Under the pieces are notes generated by a model. It made no database searches. It was not told the origin of the DNA and was given only the letters and a program-made list of their open reading frames with translations. DNA of 45,419 bases from JADJNW01 sp033761835 (GTDB lineage Bacteria > Bacteroidota > Bacteroidia > Chitinophagales > Saprospiraceae), in contig JANRME010000041.1 of the NCBI GenBank assembly GCA_033761835.1, positions 1-45,419 of the forward strand, in the 5' to 3' direction. Shown here one piece after another: positions 8,316 through 16,824 of this stretch. Each line of letters starts with the position of its first letter. Positions within the stretch are counted from its first letter, which is position 1. Both the position numbers and the translations under genes were made by a program.

Positions 8316-9209
8316 TTAGAAGCTGTATTTCCGGCTGATCGGAAGGAAATTTGACTTTTTGCTTACTCTTTGTAAATCAATCACTTTCCCATTAGGGCTT
8401 ACCACTTCCTGAAATTCTAAGCGCGTATCGCCATCCAAAAAGCGAAAATCAATGAACATTTTTTTGACCGTAGTCGTCAGGCTATAGGTGTAAAATTCAA
8501 CTTCTACTATATCTTCGGTCAGACTTATTAATTTCGCTTTTTGCGTATTATTAATAATAATGCTGGGTTTAGTAAATGTAAGTCCAACAAATGTAATATT
8601 GATGCGAGTAGGAACAGCCTGACTCCAAATCATTTTCTTATGAAACTGAACATTTACTTGTATAATATCTTTATTTTTCAAACCCGCTTCCAAAAGTGTG
8701 AGTCGCTCATTCATTAAGGGCGTACGATTAACAACTAAATAAGTTTCCGGATTATCAGAATCCAAAGGGGTACTGGTGTCTATGCCAAATTGTTTGATTA
8801 AAGTCTTTTTTAAATAACCGACACTCTGATAAGGTGAGATTTTACAAACCTGGCGAATCCGCCTCTTTTCAGAAACAAAAATTAATAGAATAGTCGCTCT
8901 TTCTTCATTTTCTTCTGGAATCATTACTTTCGGGTGAATACTCACCGGTAGTTTTGATTCTTTTTCCATCAAGGCTATTAATGTCTGAATGCTTTCATTT
9001 ATTTCATTTACTTCCCACCCTTCTTGATGTTCCGCCCATTCCTTATTTTGAAATCGGCTTTTAATACCATTCCAGCGAGCAGCTAAAAAATAAAATTCAT
9101 CTTTGACAAATGGAGGATATGCACCAATCACTCTGGAAAGCGCATCCAAAGCGACTTGGGTAGGCGCCGTAGAAAGGGCTGCTTTAATATGTTCAAGTTT
9201 CCATAGCAT
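8316..9209 (-). CDS. EAD11-like / ubiquitin-like domain protein, function unknown
   Basis: This 297-residue protein appears to have three parts. Residues about 8-84 are all helical, with the pattern DEFYFLAARWNGIKSRF, then EGWEVNEINESIQTLIALME. This resembles effector-associated domain 11 (EAD11), an adaptor domain of bacterial NTPase/peptidase conflict systems. Residues about 104-189 look like a ubiquitin-type beta-grasp: a strand (ATILLIFV), a strand, a helix (VGYLKKTLIKQFG), TYLVVNRTPL, then LTLLEAGLKNKDIIQVNVQF, which matches the usual leaEaGlkdgD-hhhl ending. Residues 203-297 are beta-rich and unassigned. There is no signal peptide or membrane segment, so it is probably cytosolic. It stands alone between a VOC gene and rpsT, with no NTPase, caspase or trypsin-like partner in the window. 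Both domain calls come from pattern reading only. Confidence 0.6.
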   Translation of the reverse strand: MLWKLEHIKAALSTAPTQVALDALSRVIGAYPPFVKDEFYFLAARWNGIKSRFQNKEWAEHQEGWEVNEINESIQTLIALMEKESKLPVSIHPKVMIPEENEERATILLIFVSEKRRIRQVCKISPYQSVGYLKKTLIKQFGIDTSTPLDSDNPETYLVVNRTPLMNERLTLLEAGLKNKDIIQVNVQFHKKMIWSQAVPTRINITFVGLTFTKPSIIINNTQKAKLISLTEDIVEVEFYTYSLTTTVKKMFIDFRFLDGDTRLEFQEVVSPNGKVIDLQRVSKKSNFLPISRKYSF

Positions 9210-9394
9210 AAATAAATTATTTATAATCTGTTGATAATTGATTATTTATAAATATAAAATATTCAGCCACTCCCTCTATAAATAATCAATGGGCGATCAT
9301 CAATATTCTCGATTTTTCCTCTAAATATCGAAAATTATCTCCAAAAGGTTGCCTTTTCCTTCCAAATTTTTTAAAAACCCAATTTTGTACAACA

Positions 9395-9430
9395 AAAAAG
9401 TGTACCCCGAAACCTCAGGATACACTTTTT
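9395..9430 (-). terminator. rpsT terminator hairpin
   Basis: AAAAAGTGTA (9395-9404) pairs with TACACTTTTT (9421-9430) around a loop that contains a short CC/GG extension. On the minus strand the hairpin follows the rpsT stop (9460) by about 30 bp and ends in a T-run. Confidence 0.8.
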
Positions 9431-9459
9431 CAGGCGAAGCCTTATCGTGCCTATATTTC

Positions 9460-9711
9460 TTAGATCGTGTTGATATGTTTCATCAAGCTGCGCTTCAGGT
9501 GCGCCGCTTTGTTCTTGTGCCAGGTGCCGCGCTTGGCCAGTTTATCAATCATACTGATTACTTTTGGCAAGAATTTTTCTGCTTCCGACTTGTCGGACAA
9601 CTCGCGCAATTTCTTGATGGATGTGCGGGTTGATTTGCCATAATAGCGGTTGCGTAAGCGCTTGCGCTCGTCCTGGCGAATCCTTTTTAACGATGATTTA
9701 TGGTGTGCCAT
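9460..9711 (-). CDS. rpsT: 30S ribosomal protein S20
   Basis: This 83-residue, highly basic protein binds 16S rRNA early in 30S assembly. It begins MAHHKSSLKRIRQDERKRLRNR, the standard S20 start, and continues with a long helical hairpin to HKNKAAHLKRSLMKHINTI near the C-terminus. The length and composition are normal. It is a single gene with a clear terminator downstream. A TATCTTTG promoter element lies 60 bp upstream of the start. Confidence 0.95.
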   Translation of the reverse strand: MAHHKSSLKRIRQDERKRLRNRYYGKSTRTSIKKLRELSDKSEAEKFLPKVISMIDKLAKRGTWHKNKAAHLKRSLMKHINTI

Positions 9712-9770
9712 TTTGACTTAGAATTTCAGAATTACGATTTACGATTTTTCTTTCCTTGATTTTCGGAGTG

Positions 9771-9778
9771 CAAAGATA
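9771..9778 (-). promoter_or_regulatory. candidate -7 promoter element of rpsT
   Basis: The minus strand reads TATCTTTG, matching the Bacteroidota -7 motif TAnnTTTG, 60 bp upstream of the rpsT ATG. The -33 element is not clear. Confidence 0.55.
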
Positions 9779-9938
9779 GTGGTTTTTGTAAAAATTGAAA
9801 GCTAATTACAGAATTTTTTCAAAAGAATCATCATACTTCCAATTTCCCGCTTCCAATTTCCAATTTTGCGTCATGCCACTTTTTTTATCTTCACCTGTCT
9901 TTTCGTAAAAATCTTTCACCAATCAAAAGAGAAAAGCT

Positions 9939-10802
9939 ATGAAAAACCGTTTATTATGCCTTGCCTTGCTCTGCCTTTCGGCGAATGCGTTTGCACAAAA
10001 AATTGTAGATGCCAAAGTGCAAAAATTGTATGAATTGGCAGAAACCGATTTTAAAAAATTTGCAGAAGAAATTGCAGGTAACAGCAAAAGTGATTTTACC
10101 CGTACTAAAAATATTGTCACTTGGTTTGCTGAACATTTTGACTGGAAATCAACCGATTATAAAAAAAGAACGCCTCAGGAAATTATTGAGCGACGAGGTG
10201 GGAACTGCAATGAACTGGCGCTGGTATCCATTGAATGTATGAAGGCATTGGGCATCCAGTATCGGCGGGTACGCGAGATCAATCTCCACGTAGAAACACC
10301 TCGCCGCCAGGAAGATGCGGCTAAAAAAGTACTAGAATCGGGCAATCGGATGTCGGTTTTTGGTTGGCGACACAATGACCACGTGTGGATCGAAGTTTTT
10401 GATCCTAAAACAAATGAATGGTTTCCTGCCGACCCGTCAATGGGTGCGGTGGGCAATGAGCAATGGCTGGCGGCGCGTTATGGCTTCGGCGATCGCTTTA
10501 CGTTAAATCCTATTTCAAAGGACATGGTTGCGCCTTTTGCCGTTTTTGCATATGATGACAAAGGAAATTTCACAGAAAATCGTAGCAAACATTATGCAGT
10601 GGACGGTTTTAATAATTTATATAATGAAAAATTACAAGACTTACCTTCCTGGAATAACTGGGTACAAGGCATTGAAATCTTGAGTGTAAAAGCGCAAGAA
10701 GCTTTTGCAGGAAAAACCAATCTGCACGATTATACCGAAGACATCCATGAACTCTGGAAAACGTATTACCAACTGAAAGTGGAGTATTTTGAGAAAAAAT
10801 AA
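9939..10802 (+). CDS. exported transglutaminase-like domain protein
   Basis: This 287-residue protein has an N-terminal signal peptide (MKNRLLCLALLCLSANAFAQ). The transglutaminase-like (papain-fold) core shows the expected triad: Cys90 in RRGGNCNELALV, His148 in HNDHVWIEVF and Asp165 in WFPADPSMG. Bacterial members act as peptidases or peptide cross-linkers, and many have unknown substrates. Residues after about 180 form a family-specific tail. It would act in the periplasm or at the outer membrane. It is followed by a strong hairpin and stands alone upstream of gyrB. Confidence 0.85.
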   Translation: MKNRLLCLALLCLSANAFAQKIVDAKVQKLYELAETDFKKFAEEIAGNSKSDFTRTKNIVTWFAEHFDWKSTDYKKRTPQEIIERRGGNCNELALVSIECMKALGIQYRRVREINLHVETPRRQEDAAKKVLESGNRMSVFGWRHNDHVWIEVFDPKTNEWFPADPSMGAVGNEQWLAARYGFGDRFTLNPISKDMVAPFAVFAYDDKGNFTENRSKHYAVDGFNNLYNEKLQDLPSWNNWVQGIEILSVKAQEAFAGKTNLHDYTEDIHELWKTYYQLKVEYFEKK

Positions 10803-10818
10803 TATTTTTTAGCGCTAT

Positions 10819-10852
10819 ATTAATCTGGTGACTTTATAGTCATCAGATTAAT
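10819..10852 (+). terminator. hairpin after the transglutaminase-like gene
   Basis: A 15-bp stem (ATTAATCTG-G-TGACT with AGTCA-T-CAGATTAAT, including one G-U pair) closes a 4-nt TTAT loop, starting 17 bp after the stop. There is no T-run after it, so it may be a terminator or an RNA-stabilising 3' hairpin. Confidence 0.65.
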
Positions 10853-10974
10853 CAAAATAAGATTTGAAACATAGAATTTGAAAGATTACAGACGAGTAAA
10901 AGTCTCTCAACTTTTCCTTTGTAAAACTGTTCTTTTAAAGATAAACTTTCCTACCTATACCCGACAATTTTTCG

Positions 10975-10982
10975 TATTTTTG
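10975..10982 (+). promoter_or_regulatory. candidate -7 element of gyrB, very close to the start codon
   Basis: TATTTTTG matches TAnnTTTG and ends only 4 bp before the ATG at 10987. If used, the mRNA would be leaderless or would start translation at the second ATG (10993). Confidence 0.5.
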
Positions 10983-10986
10983 CAGA

Positions 10987-12963
10987 ATGGATATGGTAAA
11001 AGAACTACAAGAAGTTCCGGTGCAGAATGGCAACTACGATGCCAGTAATATTCAGGCGCTGGAAGGATTGGAGGCGGTGCGAAAGCGCCCCGGTATGTAC
11101 ATTGGAAGCACGGATGCAAAAGGTTTGCATCATCTCGTTTGGGAAGTGGTGGATAACTCGGTGGACGAATACCTTGCCGGTTATTGCACGACGATAGATG
11201 TGTTTATTCATTCCGACAATTCGGTCACCGTCAAGGATAATGGCCGCGGTATCCCAACGGGTATGCACGAAAAGCTACAAAAATCGGCACTTGAAGTGGT
11301 GATGACAGTCTTACACGCGGGCGGTAAATTTGATAAAAATACATACAAAGTCTCTGGTGGCTTGCACGGTGTGGGTGTTTCCTGTGTGAATGCGCTTTCC
11401 TCCTACTTGCGCGCAGAGGTACACCGCGAGGGCAAGGTTTTTGCACAAGAATACGCCGAAGGCAAGCCGCAAACCGAGGTGGAAACGATTGGCGAGGCCA
11501 ATGATACTGGTACAATCGTTACTTTCAGACCCGACAGCAAAATATTTGAAACGCTGGAATACAAGTTCGATGTGTTGGCGCATCGCTTGCGCGAATTGGC
11601 GTACTTGAACAGTGGGCTTACTCTCACGCTCACCGACGAACGCGAAACCGATGAGAAAGACAAATTTAAGTCCGAGTCTTTCCATTCTGAAGGCGGTTTG
11701 AAAGAATTTGTGGAATATTTGGACGAAGCGAAGGCGAAGCTTACTTCTGAGCCGATTCACGTCACTGGGAGTCAGGATGGTGTAGAAATAGAAGTTGCGA
11801 TGCAATACAATACTTCCTATACCGAAAATATTTACTCGTTCGTAAACAATATCAACACCCGCGAGGGCGGTACGCACGTCAGTGGTTTCCGAATGGCAGT
11901 GAATCGAGTATTCAAACAATACGGCACGGATAATGGCTTTTTCAAGAAGCTGAAATTTACACCGGCCGGTGAAGATTTTCGGGAAGGCTTGACGGCTGTC
12001 GTATCTGTAAAAGTACCTGAGCCCCAATTCAAAGGTCAAACCAAAGGCGAGCTCGGTAACTCTGAAGTGACGGGCATTGTATCGCGTACCTTGGGTGATG
12101 CTTTGGCTACTTTTTTAGAAGAAAATCCGAAAGAGGCTAAGCGTATCCTTGAAAAAGTGATATTGGCAGCAACTGCCCGTGAAGCTGCCCGTAAGGCCCG
12201 CGAAATGGTGCAGCGCAAAAATGTGCTCACTGGAAGTGGTTTGCCAGGGAAATTAGCTGACTGCGCGACCCGCGATCCTGAAAGCGCCGAAATATTCCTC
12301 GTAGAAGGAGACTCGGCAGGTGGCACCGCCAAACAAGGGCGTGACCGCAATTTCCAAGCAATTCTGCCGCTTCGTGGTAAGATTCTCAATGTAGAAAAAG
12401 CGTTGGAGCACAAGATTTATGAAAATGAAGAAATCAAGAATATGTTTACCGCTTTGGGCGTCAATATTCAGGAAGACGAAGACGGCGAACGTATCTTGAA
12501 TATCAACAAGTTGCGTTATTACAAAGTCGTTATCATGTGCGATGCCGACGTGGATGGTAGTCACATTACGACTTTGATTATGACTTTTTTCTTCCGCTAT
12601 ATGAAGCCGCTCATCGAGCAGGGCTATATTTATATTGCGACACCGCCGTTGTATCGAGTACAAAAAGGCAAAGAGTTCCGCTACTGTTGGAACGAAGAGG
12701 AACGTAAAGAAGCTATTGCGACTTATGCTAAAGGTGGTAATGAATCTTCTGTGAAAGTGCAGCGTTATAAGGGTCTTGGTGAAATGAACGCCGAGCAACT
12801 TTGGGAGACCACCATGAATCCTGATACGCGTATTTTGCGTAGAGTTACGATTGACGATGCGATCGAAGCGGACCGCATCTTCGCAATGCTCATGGGTGAT
12901 GATGTACCGCCGCGCCGCGCCTTTATTGAAGCTAACGCCAAATACGCAAAGGTAGATATTTAA
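10987..12963 (+). CDS. gyrB: DNA gyrase subunit B
   Basis: GyrB is the ATPase subunit of DNA gyrase and introduces negative supercoils together with GyrA. The 658-residue length is usual for the phylum. The GHKL ATPase domain has GLEAVRKRPGMYIGS, EVVDNSVDEYLAGY and DNGRGIPTGMHEK, followed by GGLHGVGVSCVNALS. The Toprim domain has EGDSAGGTAKQGRDR (Glu440 and following) and the metal-binding DADVDGSHI (Asp519, 521 and 523). The C-terminal tail has RYKGLGEMNAEQLWETTM. The start could be the ATG at 10987 or at 10993. A TATTTTTG promoter element sits almost on the start codon. It stands as a single gene, not next to gyrA, dnaA or recF. Confidence 0.97.
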   Translation: MDMVKELQEVPVQNGNYDASNIQALEGLEAVRKRPGMYIGSTDAKGLHHLVWEVVDNSVDEYLAGYCTTIDVFIHSDNSVTVKDNGRGIPTGMHEKLQKSALEVVMTVLHAGGKFDKNTYKVSGGLHGVGVSCVNALSSYLRAEVHREGKVFAQEYAEGKPQTEVETIGEANDTGTIVTFRPDSKIFETLEYKFDVLAHRLRELAYLNSGLTLTLTDERETDEKDKFKSESFHSEGGLKEFVEYLDEAKAKLTSEPIHVTGSQDGVEIEVAMQYNTSYTENIYSFVNNINTREGGTHVSGFRMAVNRVFKQYGTDNGFFKKLKFTPAGEDFREGLTAVVSVKVPEPQFKGQTKGELGNSEVTGIVSRTLGDALATFLEENPKEAKRILEKVILAATAREAARKAREMVQRKNVLTGSGLPGKLADCATRDPESAEIFLVEGDSAGGTAKQGRDRNFQAILPLRGKILNVEKALEHKIYENEEIKNMFTALGVNIQEDEDGERILNINKLRYYKVVIMCDADVDGSHITTLIMTFFFRYMKPLIEQGYIYIATPPLYRVQKGKEFRYCWNEEERKEAIATYAKGGNESSVKVQRYKGLGEMNAEQLWETTMNPDTRILRRVTIDDAIEADRIFAMLMGDDVPPRRAFIEANAKYAKVDI

Positions 12964-12968
12964 AAGTA

Positions 12969-13031
12969 GTTGAAAAGTTGATGGGTTGAAAAGTTGTTTT
13001 TTGAACATATTCAATTCATCAACCTTTCAAC
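12969..13031. repeat. intergenic word-repeat hairpin after gyrB
   Basis: The word GTTGAAAAGTTG occurs twice on one side (from 12969 and within 12984-12995). Complementary CATCAACCTTTCAAC follows at 13017-13031. The 15-nt arms fold into an imperfect stem, which may serve as the gyrB terminator. Confidence 0.55.
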
Positions 13032-13100
13032 TCATTACCTCAATTTGTCATCTTTCCAACCAAAATTTCCTTTCGCAAGGTTTTTCTCAACTTTTTCTCG

Positions 13101-13108
13101 TATTTTTG
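13101..13108 (+). promoter_or_regulatory. candidate -7 element of the Gfo/Idh/MocA gene
   Basis: TATTTTTG matches TAnnTTTG, 59 bp upstream of the ATG at 13168. Confidence 0.5.
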
Positions 13109-13167
13109 CCATAAATAGACATTTCTAATCTATCTCATTGATTTTGTGAGGTTTAAAATTTTATAAA

Positions 13168-14160
13168 ATGCTGAAAATTGGGGTTTTGGGAGCCGGGCAC
13201 TTAGGTAAAATTCACCTGAAGTGTATTCAACTCGCCAGCGATACTTACAAATTGGTCGGTTTCTACGACCCAGATGACCGAACTGCGCAACAAGCGATTG
13301 AGACCTACAAAATCAAGCGTTTTGATACGATGGAAGACTTATTTGCGGCAGTAGATGTGGTGGATATTGTGACGCCTACCACCACGCATTTTGCTGTTGC
13401 CTCTCTTGCTATGCGCGCCGGAAAGCACATTTTTATTGAAAAACCACTGACCAGAACCCTCAACGAAGCAGAAGAATTAGTGCGCATTAGTAAGGAGTAT
13501 AATGTAAAGGTGCAAGTTGGTCACGTCGAACGCTTCAATCCTGCGTTGTTAGCATTAGAAGATATGGCGCTCGACCCTATGTTTATTGAGGCGCATCGTT
13601 TGGCGGTTTTCAATCCTCGTGGCACGGATGTATCGGTTATTCTTGATTTGATGATCCACGATTTGGACATTATTCTCAGCATGGTGAAAGCCGACGTAAA
13701 ATTTATCAGCGCAAGCGGCGTGTCTGTGGTAAGTGAAACGCCTGATATTGCGAATGCTCGCATCGAATTTACCAATGGTTGCGTAGCCAATCTCACCGCC
13801 AGCCGCATTTCAATGAAGCAGATGCGAAAGGTTCGACTCTTCCAACGAGATGCTTATATCAGCTTGGATTTTTTGGAAAAAGAAGCACAAATCGTTCGTC
13901 TTTTTGATGAACATACACCTAATCTGCCGATTGAAGATAATTTGATGGAATTGCAAACCAATAGCGGCAAAAAATTTATTCAAGTATATATGCCTCAAAT
14001 TGAGCAAGTTAACGCCATTAAAATGGAGTTAGAGACATTTGGGCAAAGCATTTTACAAAATAAAACGCCTAAAGTGCCAATCGAAGATGGTTACAAAGCG
14101 CTCAAGGTCGCGCATGATATTCTTTGGGAAATCGAAAAAAGAGCTTCGGTTCTAAATTGA
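13168..14160 (+). CDS. Gfo/Idh/MocA-family NAD(P)-dependent oxidoreductase
   Basis: This 330-residue cytosolic oxidoreductase probably acts on a sugar or related polyol. The Rossmann nucleotide site is at the N-terminus (KIGVLGAGHLGKIHLK). The family EKP motif follows with Lys92 (FIEKPLTRTLNEAEE), then VQVGHVERFNPALLAL. The C-terminal alpha/beta sheet domain includes LMIHDLDIILSM, with the conserved HD-D of the substrate side. Members with this VGHVERFNP and IHDLDI pattern are common single genes in Bacteroidota and lack a proven substrate. Its position before a lipoprotein and sugar-transferase pair may hint at surface-sugar metabolism, but the 96-bp gap contains a hairpin, so co-transcription is uncertain. 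Confidence 0.88.
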   Translation: MLKIGVLGAGHLGKIHLKCIQLASDTYKLVGFYDPDDRTAQQAIETYKIKRFDTMEDLFAAVDVVDIVTPTTTHFAVASLAMRAGKHIFIEKPLTRTLNEAEELVRISKEYNVKVQVGHVERFNPALLALEDMALDPMFIEAHRLAVFNPRGTDVSVILDLMIHDLDIILSMVKADVKFISASGVSVVSETPDIANARIEFTNGCVANLTASRISMKQMRKVRLFQRDAYISLDFLEKEAQIVRLFDEHTPNLPIEDNLMELQTNSGKKFIQVYMPQIEQVNAIKMELETFGQSILQNKTPKVPIEDGYKALKVAHDILWEIEKRASVLN

Positions 14161-14250
14161 ACGGTTATCGGTTATCTGTCGTTGGGTCCATACTAAGCCC
14201 TTACTTTTTAATAAAACATCCTGATAACAAATAACTGATAACAAATAACC
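14161..14250. repeat. intergenic word-repeat hairpin
   Basis: GGTTATC occurs twice near 14163-14176. Its inverted form recurs as GATAACAAATAAC, twice between 14222 and 14249. The words differ from those in other gaps of this window but the design is the same. It is possibly a terminator for the oxidoreductase gene. Confidence 0.55.
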
Positions 14251-14256
14251 GCAAAA

Positions 14257-15126
14257 ATGAAAACTATCTACAAAATATACTTGCTCCCGCTATTATTCTT
14301 AGGCGCCTGTGATTTAATCAATCCGAGCGAAGAAATTCCCGCGTATATCTATGTGACAACTTTTCAGTTGAATACATCTCCTAATCAGGGCAGTAATTCC
14401 AATAAAATAACGGAGGCGTGGCTTACTGTTAATGGTAACTTTTTAGGTGCTTATACCCTTCCGACCTTAATTCCAATTCTTGAAAATGGCGAACAAGACA
14501 TTACATTGGAGGCAGGCATCAAAGACAATGGTATCGGGGCAACGCCAGAGATTTATCCTTTTTATCAACCTTACAAAATAAAAGTGGACCTGCAGCCAAA
14601 CGAAGTCGATACGATACGCCCTATTACCAGCTATCGCAGTGAAACGAAGTTTGCTTTTATTGAGCGATTCGAGGATAATGGACATATTTTCAGAGACTTA
14701 CGAAGTGGAACCGATTTTAATAGGATTCAAATTACAAGCGAAGGTGCTTTTGAAGGAAAATCGGGACTTATTCAGTTGGACAAAGATAATCCGGTAGCAG
14801 AATTAGCAACTGTAAGTGATTACAGCAATCTGAAGGAAAAAGGAATTCTGGTATATCTTGAAGTGAATTACAGGTCAGAAGCGACGGTCATTTTTGGGGT
14901 GCAAGGTTATAAAAATGGCGTGGCCGGCGATCCTGTTTTCGATCCAGGATTTTTGCCATCCGCTAATTGGAATAAAATTTATTTTAATCTAAGCGGTTTA
15001 GTGGCTAATAGTAATTACGACCAATACAAAATCTTACTCCAAACTATTCTACCGAATAAAAATGGAGTTTTCACGCAAAACAACGCCAACGTATGGTTGG
15101 ACAACGTCAAACTGGTACACTTTTGA
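14257..15126 (+). CDS. lipoprotein of unknown function, next to a sugar transferase
   Basis: This 289-residue lipoprotein has the signal MKTIYKIYLLPLLFLGAC, with the lipidated Cys at position 18 in the lipobox LGAC. The mature protein is beta-rich and shows no enzyme motif. A segment around FIERFEDNGHIFRDLRSG and the late WNKIYFNLSGL ... NANVWLDNVKLVHF resemble a jelly-roll, carbohydrate-binding type of ending, although I cannot name a family. The stop codon at 15124-15126 lies 44 bp before the likely sugar-transferase start, so the two are probably co-transcribed. That context suggests a role at the envelope linked to surface polysaccharide. Confidence 0.75.
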   Translation: MKTIYKIYLLPLLFLGACDLINPSEEIPAYIYVTTFQLNTSPNQGSNSNKITEAWLTVNGNFLGAYTLPTLIPILENGEQDITLEAGIKDNGIGATPEIYPFYQPYKIKVDLQPNEVDTIRPITSYRSETKFAFIERFEDNGHIFRDLRSGTDFNRIQITSEGAFEGKSGLIQLDKDNPVAELATVSDYSNLKEKGILVYLEVNYRSEATVIFGVQGYKNGVAGDPVFDPGFLPSANWNKIYFNLSGLVANSNYDQYKILLQTILPNKNGVFTQNNANVWLDNVKLVHF

Positions 15127-15170
15127 ACAAAATAAAGCCTGTATCGACAAGTGAATACGACAAGCAAAGT

Positions 15171-16589
15171 ATGATGCGCCTGAGGCGTTGGCATACATTT
15201 TTGTACAAACTGGCTGATTTTATTACCGCTATGCTGGCTTGGGCGGGTTTCTTTTTGTACCGAAAATACTTGGAAGGCGCTGCCTGGGAATGGGGCATTT
15301 TGAGTGACCTCAATTTCTGGTACGGCATTGTGCTGATCCCAACCGGCTGGGTTTTATTTTACTCTATTTTTGATTATTATAATGATATTTACAGGCTTTC
15401 ACGGTTTGCGACCTTAGCACGCACGCTATTATTGAGTTTCTTCGGTGTAATGTTTTTATTTTTCTCGCTTATTTTGGATGATTTCGTTACCAATTACACT
15501 ACTTATTATCGTTCTTTCTTTATACTTTTTTTAATTCATTTTACACTCACAGCTACGGTTCGGATGGTTATTCTTACTCGTGCCAGCCGCAGGCTCAAAG
15601 CTGGAGAAATTAGCTACAATACGCTTATTATTGGTGGCAATCACAACGCGGTAGAACTATACAAAGATCTGTCCAGTCGGAAAAAAGGACTGGGACACAA
15701 GTTTCTTGGATTTATTGATACGAATGGCGATAGCAAAAATGAATTAAAAACTTATTTACCTAATTTAGGTAAAATTAATGATCTGGAATCAGTTATTCAC
15801 CAGGAATATATAGAAGAAGCCATTATTGCAATTGAAACTTCCGAACATAATAGACTTAGGGATATTTTAAATACATTATTTGATTTTGATAAGCAAGTAC
15901 TGGTAAAAATTATACCCGATATGTATGACATCCTGCTCGGCACGGTAAAGATGAACCACGTGTACGGCGCGATTTTGCTCGAAATCAGGCGGGAACTCAT
16001 GCCCAAATGGCAGCGCCTCATCAAAAGGCTTATAGACATTGGCGCTTCCATGTTTTTTCTATTGTTGCTTTCACCGCTGTATCTGTATGTAGCACTGCGG
16101 GTGAAGCTGTCTTCTGTCGGCCCCATCTTTTTTAAACAAGAGCGAATTGGCCTAAATGGTCAGCCATTTAAAATTTACAAATTTCGCTCCATGTACACCG
16201 ATGCCGAGAAGAATGGCCCACAGCTTTCCTACGATGGCGACAATCGCTGCACGCCTTGGGGGGCAACCATGCGCAAATGGCGTTTGGATGAGCTACCGCA
16301 ATTTTGGAACGTACTCAAAGGTGATATGAGCATCGTAGGACCCCGGCCAGAGCGACAATATTATATCGATTTGATATCAAAACAAGACCCACATTACAAA
16401 CATTTACTAAAAGTACGTCCAGGTATCACTTCCTGGGGACAGGTGAAATACGGCTATGCTTCGGATGTAGAGCAAATGCTCCAACGCCTCAAATTTGACA
16501 TCCTTTACATCGAGAATATGTCGCTCGCGCTCGATTTCAAAATCATGTTTTACACGATTCTGGTGCTGCTGCAAGGGAAGGGCAAGTAA
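15171..16589 (+). CDS. polyprenyl-phosphate sugar-1-phosphate transferase (exopolysaccharide initiation)
   Basis: This enzyme places the first sugar phosphate on undecaprenyl phosphate to start a capsule or exopolysaccharide unit. With the ATG at 15171 it has 472 residues. The frame also permits an ATG at 15093 or a TTG at 15123 overlapping the previous stop, but MMRLRRWHTFLYKLADF is the usual style of start for this family. There are four N-terminal membrane helices, then a Rossmann-like region (NTLIIGGNHNAVELYKDL). The catalytic bacterial sugar transferase domain carries the re-entrant helix (KRLIDIGASMFFLLLLSPLY), FFKQERIGLNGQPFKIYKFRSMY, RKWRLDELPQFWNVLKGDMSIVGPRPE and PGITSWGQVKYGY. The architecture matches WbaP/WcaJ-like enzymes. 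No other glycosyltransferase is nearby. Confidence 0.92.
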   Translation: MMRLRRWHTFLYKLADFITAMLAWAGFFLYRKYLEGAAWEWGILSDLNFWYGIVLIPTGWVLFYSIFDYYNDIYRLSRFATLARTLLLSFFGVMFLFFSLILDDFVTNYTTYYRSFFILFLIHFTLTATVRMVILTRASRRLKAGEISYNTLIIGGNHNAVELYKDLSSRKKGLGHKFLGFIDTNGDSKNELKTYLPNLGKINDLESVIHQEYIEEAIIAIETSEHNRLRDILNTLFDFDKQVLVKIIPDMYDILLGTVKMNHVYGAILLEIRRELMPKWQRLIKRLIDIGASMFFLLLLSPLYLYVALRVKLSSVGPIFFKQERIGLNGQPFKIYKFRSMYTDAEKNGPQLSYDGDNRCTPWGATMRKWRLDELPQFWNVLKGDMSIVGPRPERQYYIDLISKQDPHYKHLLKVRPGITSWGQVKYGYASDVEQMLQRLKFDILYIENMSLALDFKIMFYTILVLLQGKGK

Positions 16590-16596
16590 AATATGC

Positions 16597-16818
16597 TTAA
16601 CCCACTTTTTTGGTTTCTTTTACTTGAGTATTCAATTTTTTAATTTGAGCCTCTTTTCTATTCATTTGAAAAGTAAGCCCAAACATAACACTAAGGAAAA
16701 TTGGAAGTGCTAACGAAGCAAGCCACCATTGTCCAATAAAGCCAGCAATAATGACGACAAGCATCATCAAATAAAAACGGACAATAACTGTCCCTATACT
16801 TAAATTAAAAACTTTCAT
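16597..16818 (-). CDS. small two-helix membrane protein, unknown
   Basis: This 73-residue protein starts MKVFNLSIGTVIVRFYLMML from the ATG at 16818; a TTG two codons earlier is less likely. It has two hydrophobic stretches (about residues 10-27 and 31-50) and a charged, probably cytoplasmic tail (NRKEAQIKKLNTQVKETKK). Its stop lies only 7 bp from the sugar-transferase stop, so the two genes converge. The tight packing and clean two-helix design support a real gene. I do not recognise the family. Confidence 0.6.
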   Translation of the reverse strand: MKVFNLSIGTVIVRFYLMMLVVIIAGFIGQWWLASLALPIFLSVMFGLTFQMNRKEAQIKKLNTQVKETKKVG

Positions 16819-16824
16819 GGTCAA

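Noticed and set aside
11311..12039. 242-codon minus-strand frame inside gyrB
   Set aside because: It is antisense to well-conserved gyrB coding sequence and has no recognisable protein features. The same applies to the frame at 12253-13014.
15093..15170. earlier start for the sugar transferase
   Set aside because: It would overlap the lipoprotein gene by 34 bp, and the added residues do not resemble the family. The ATG at 15171 fits better.
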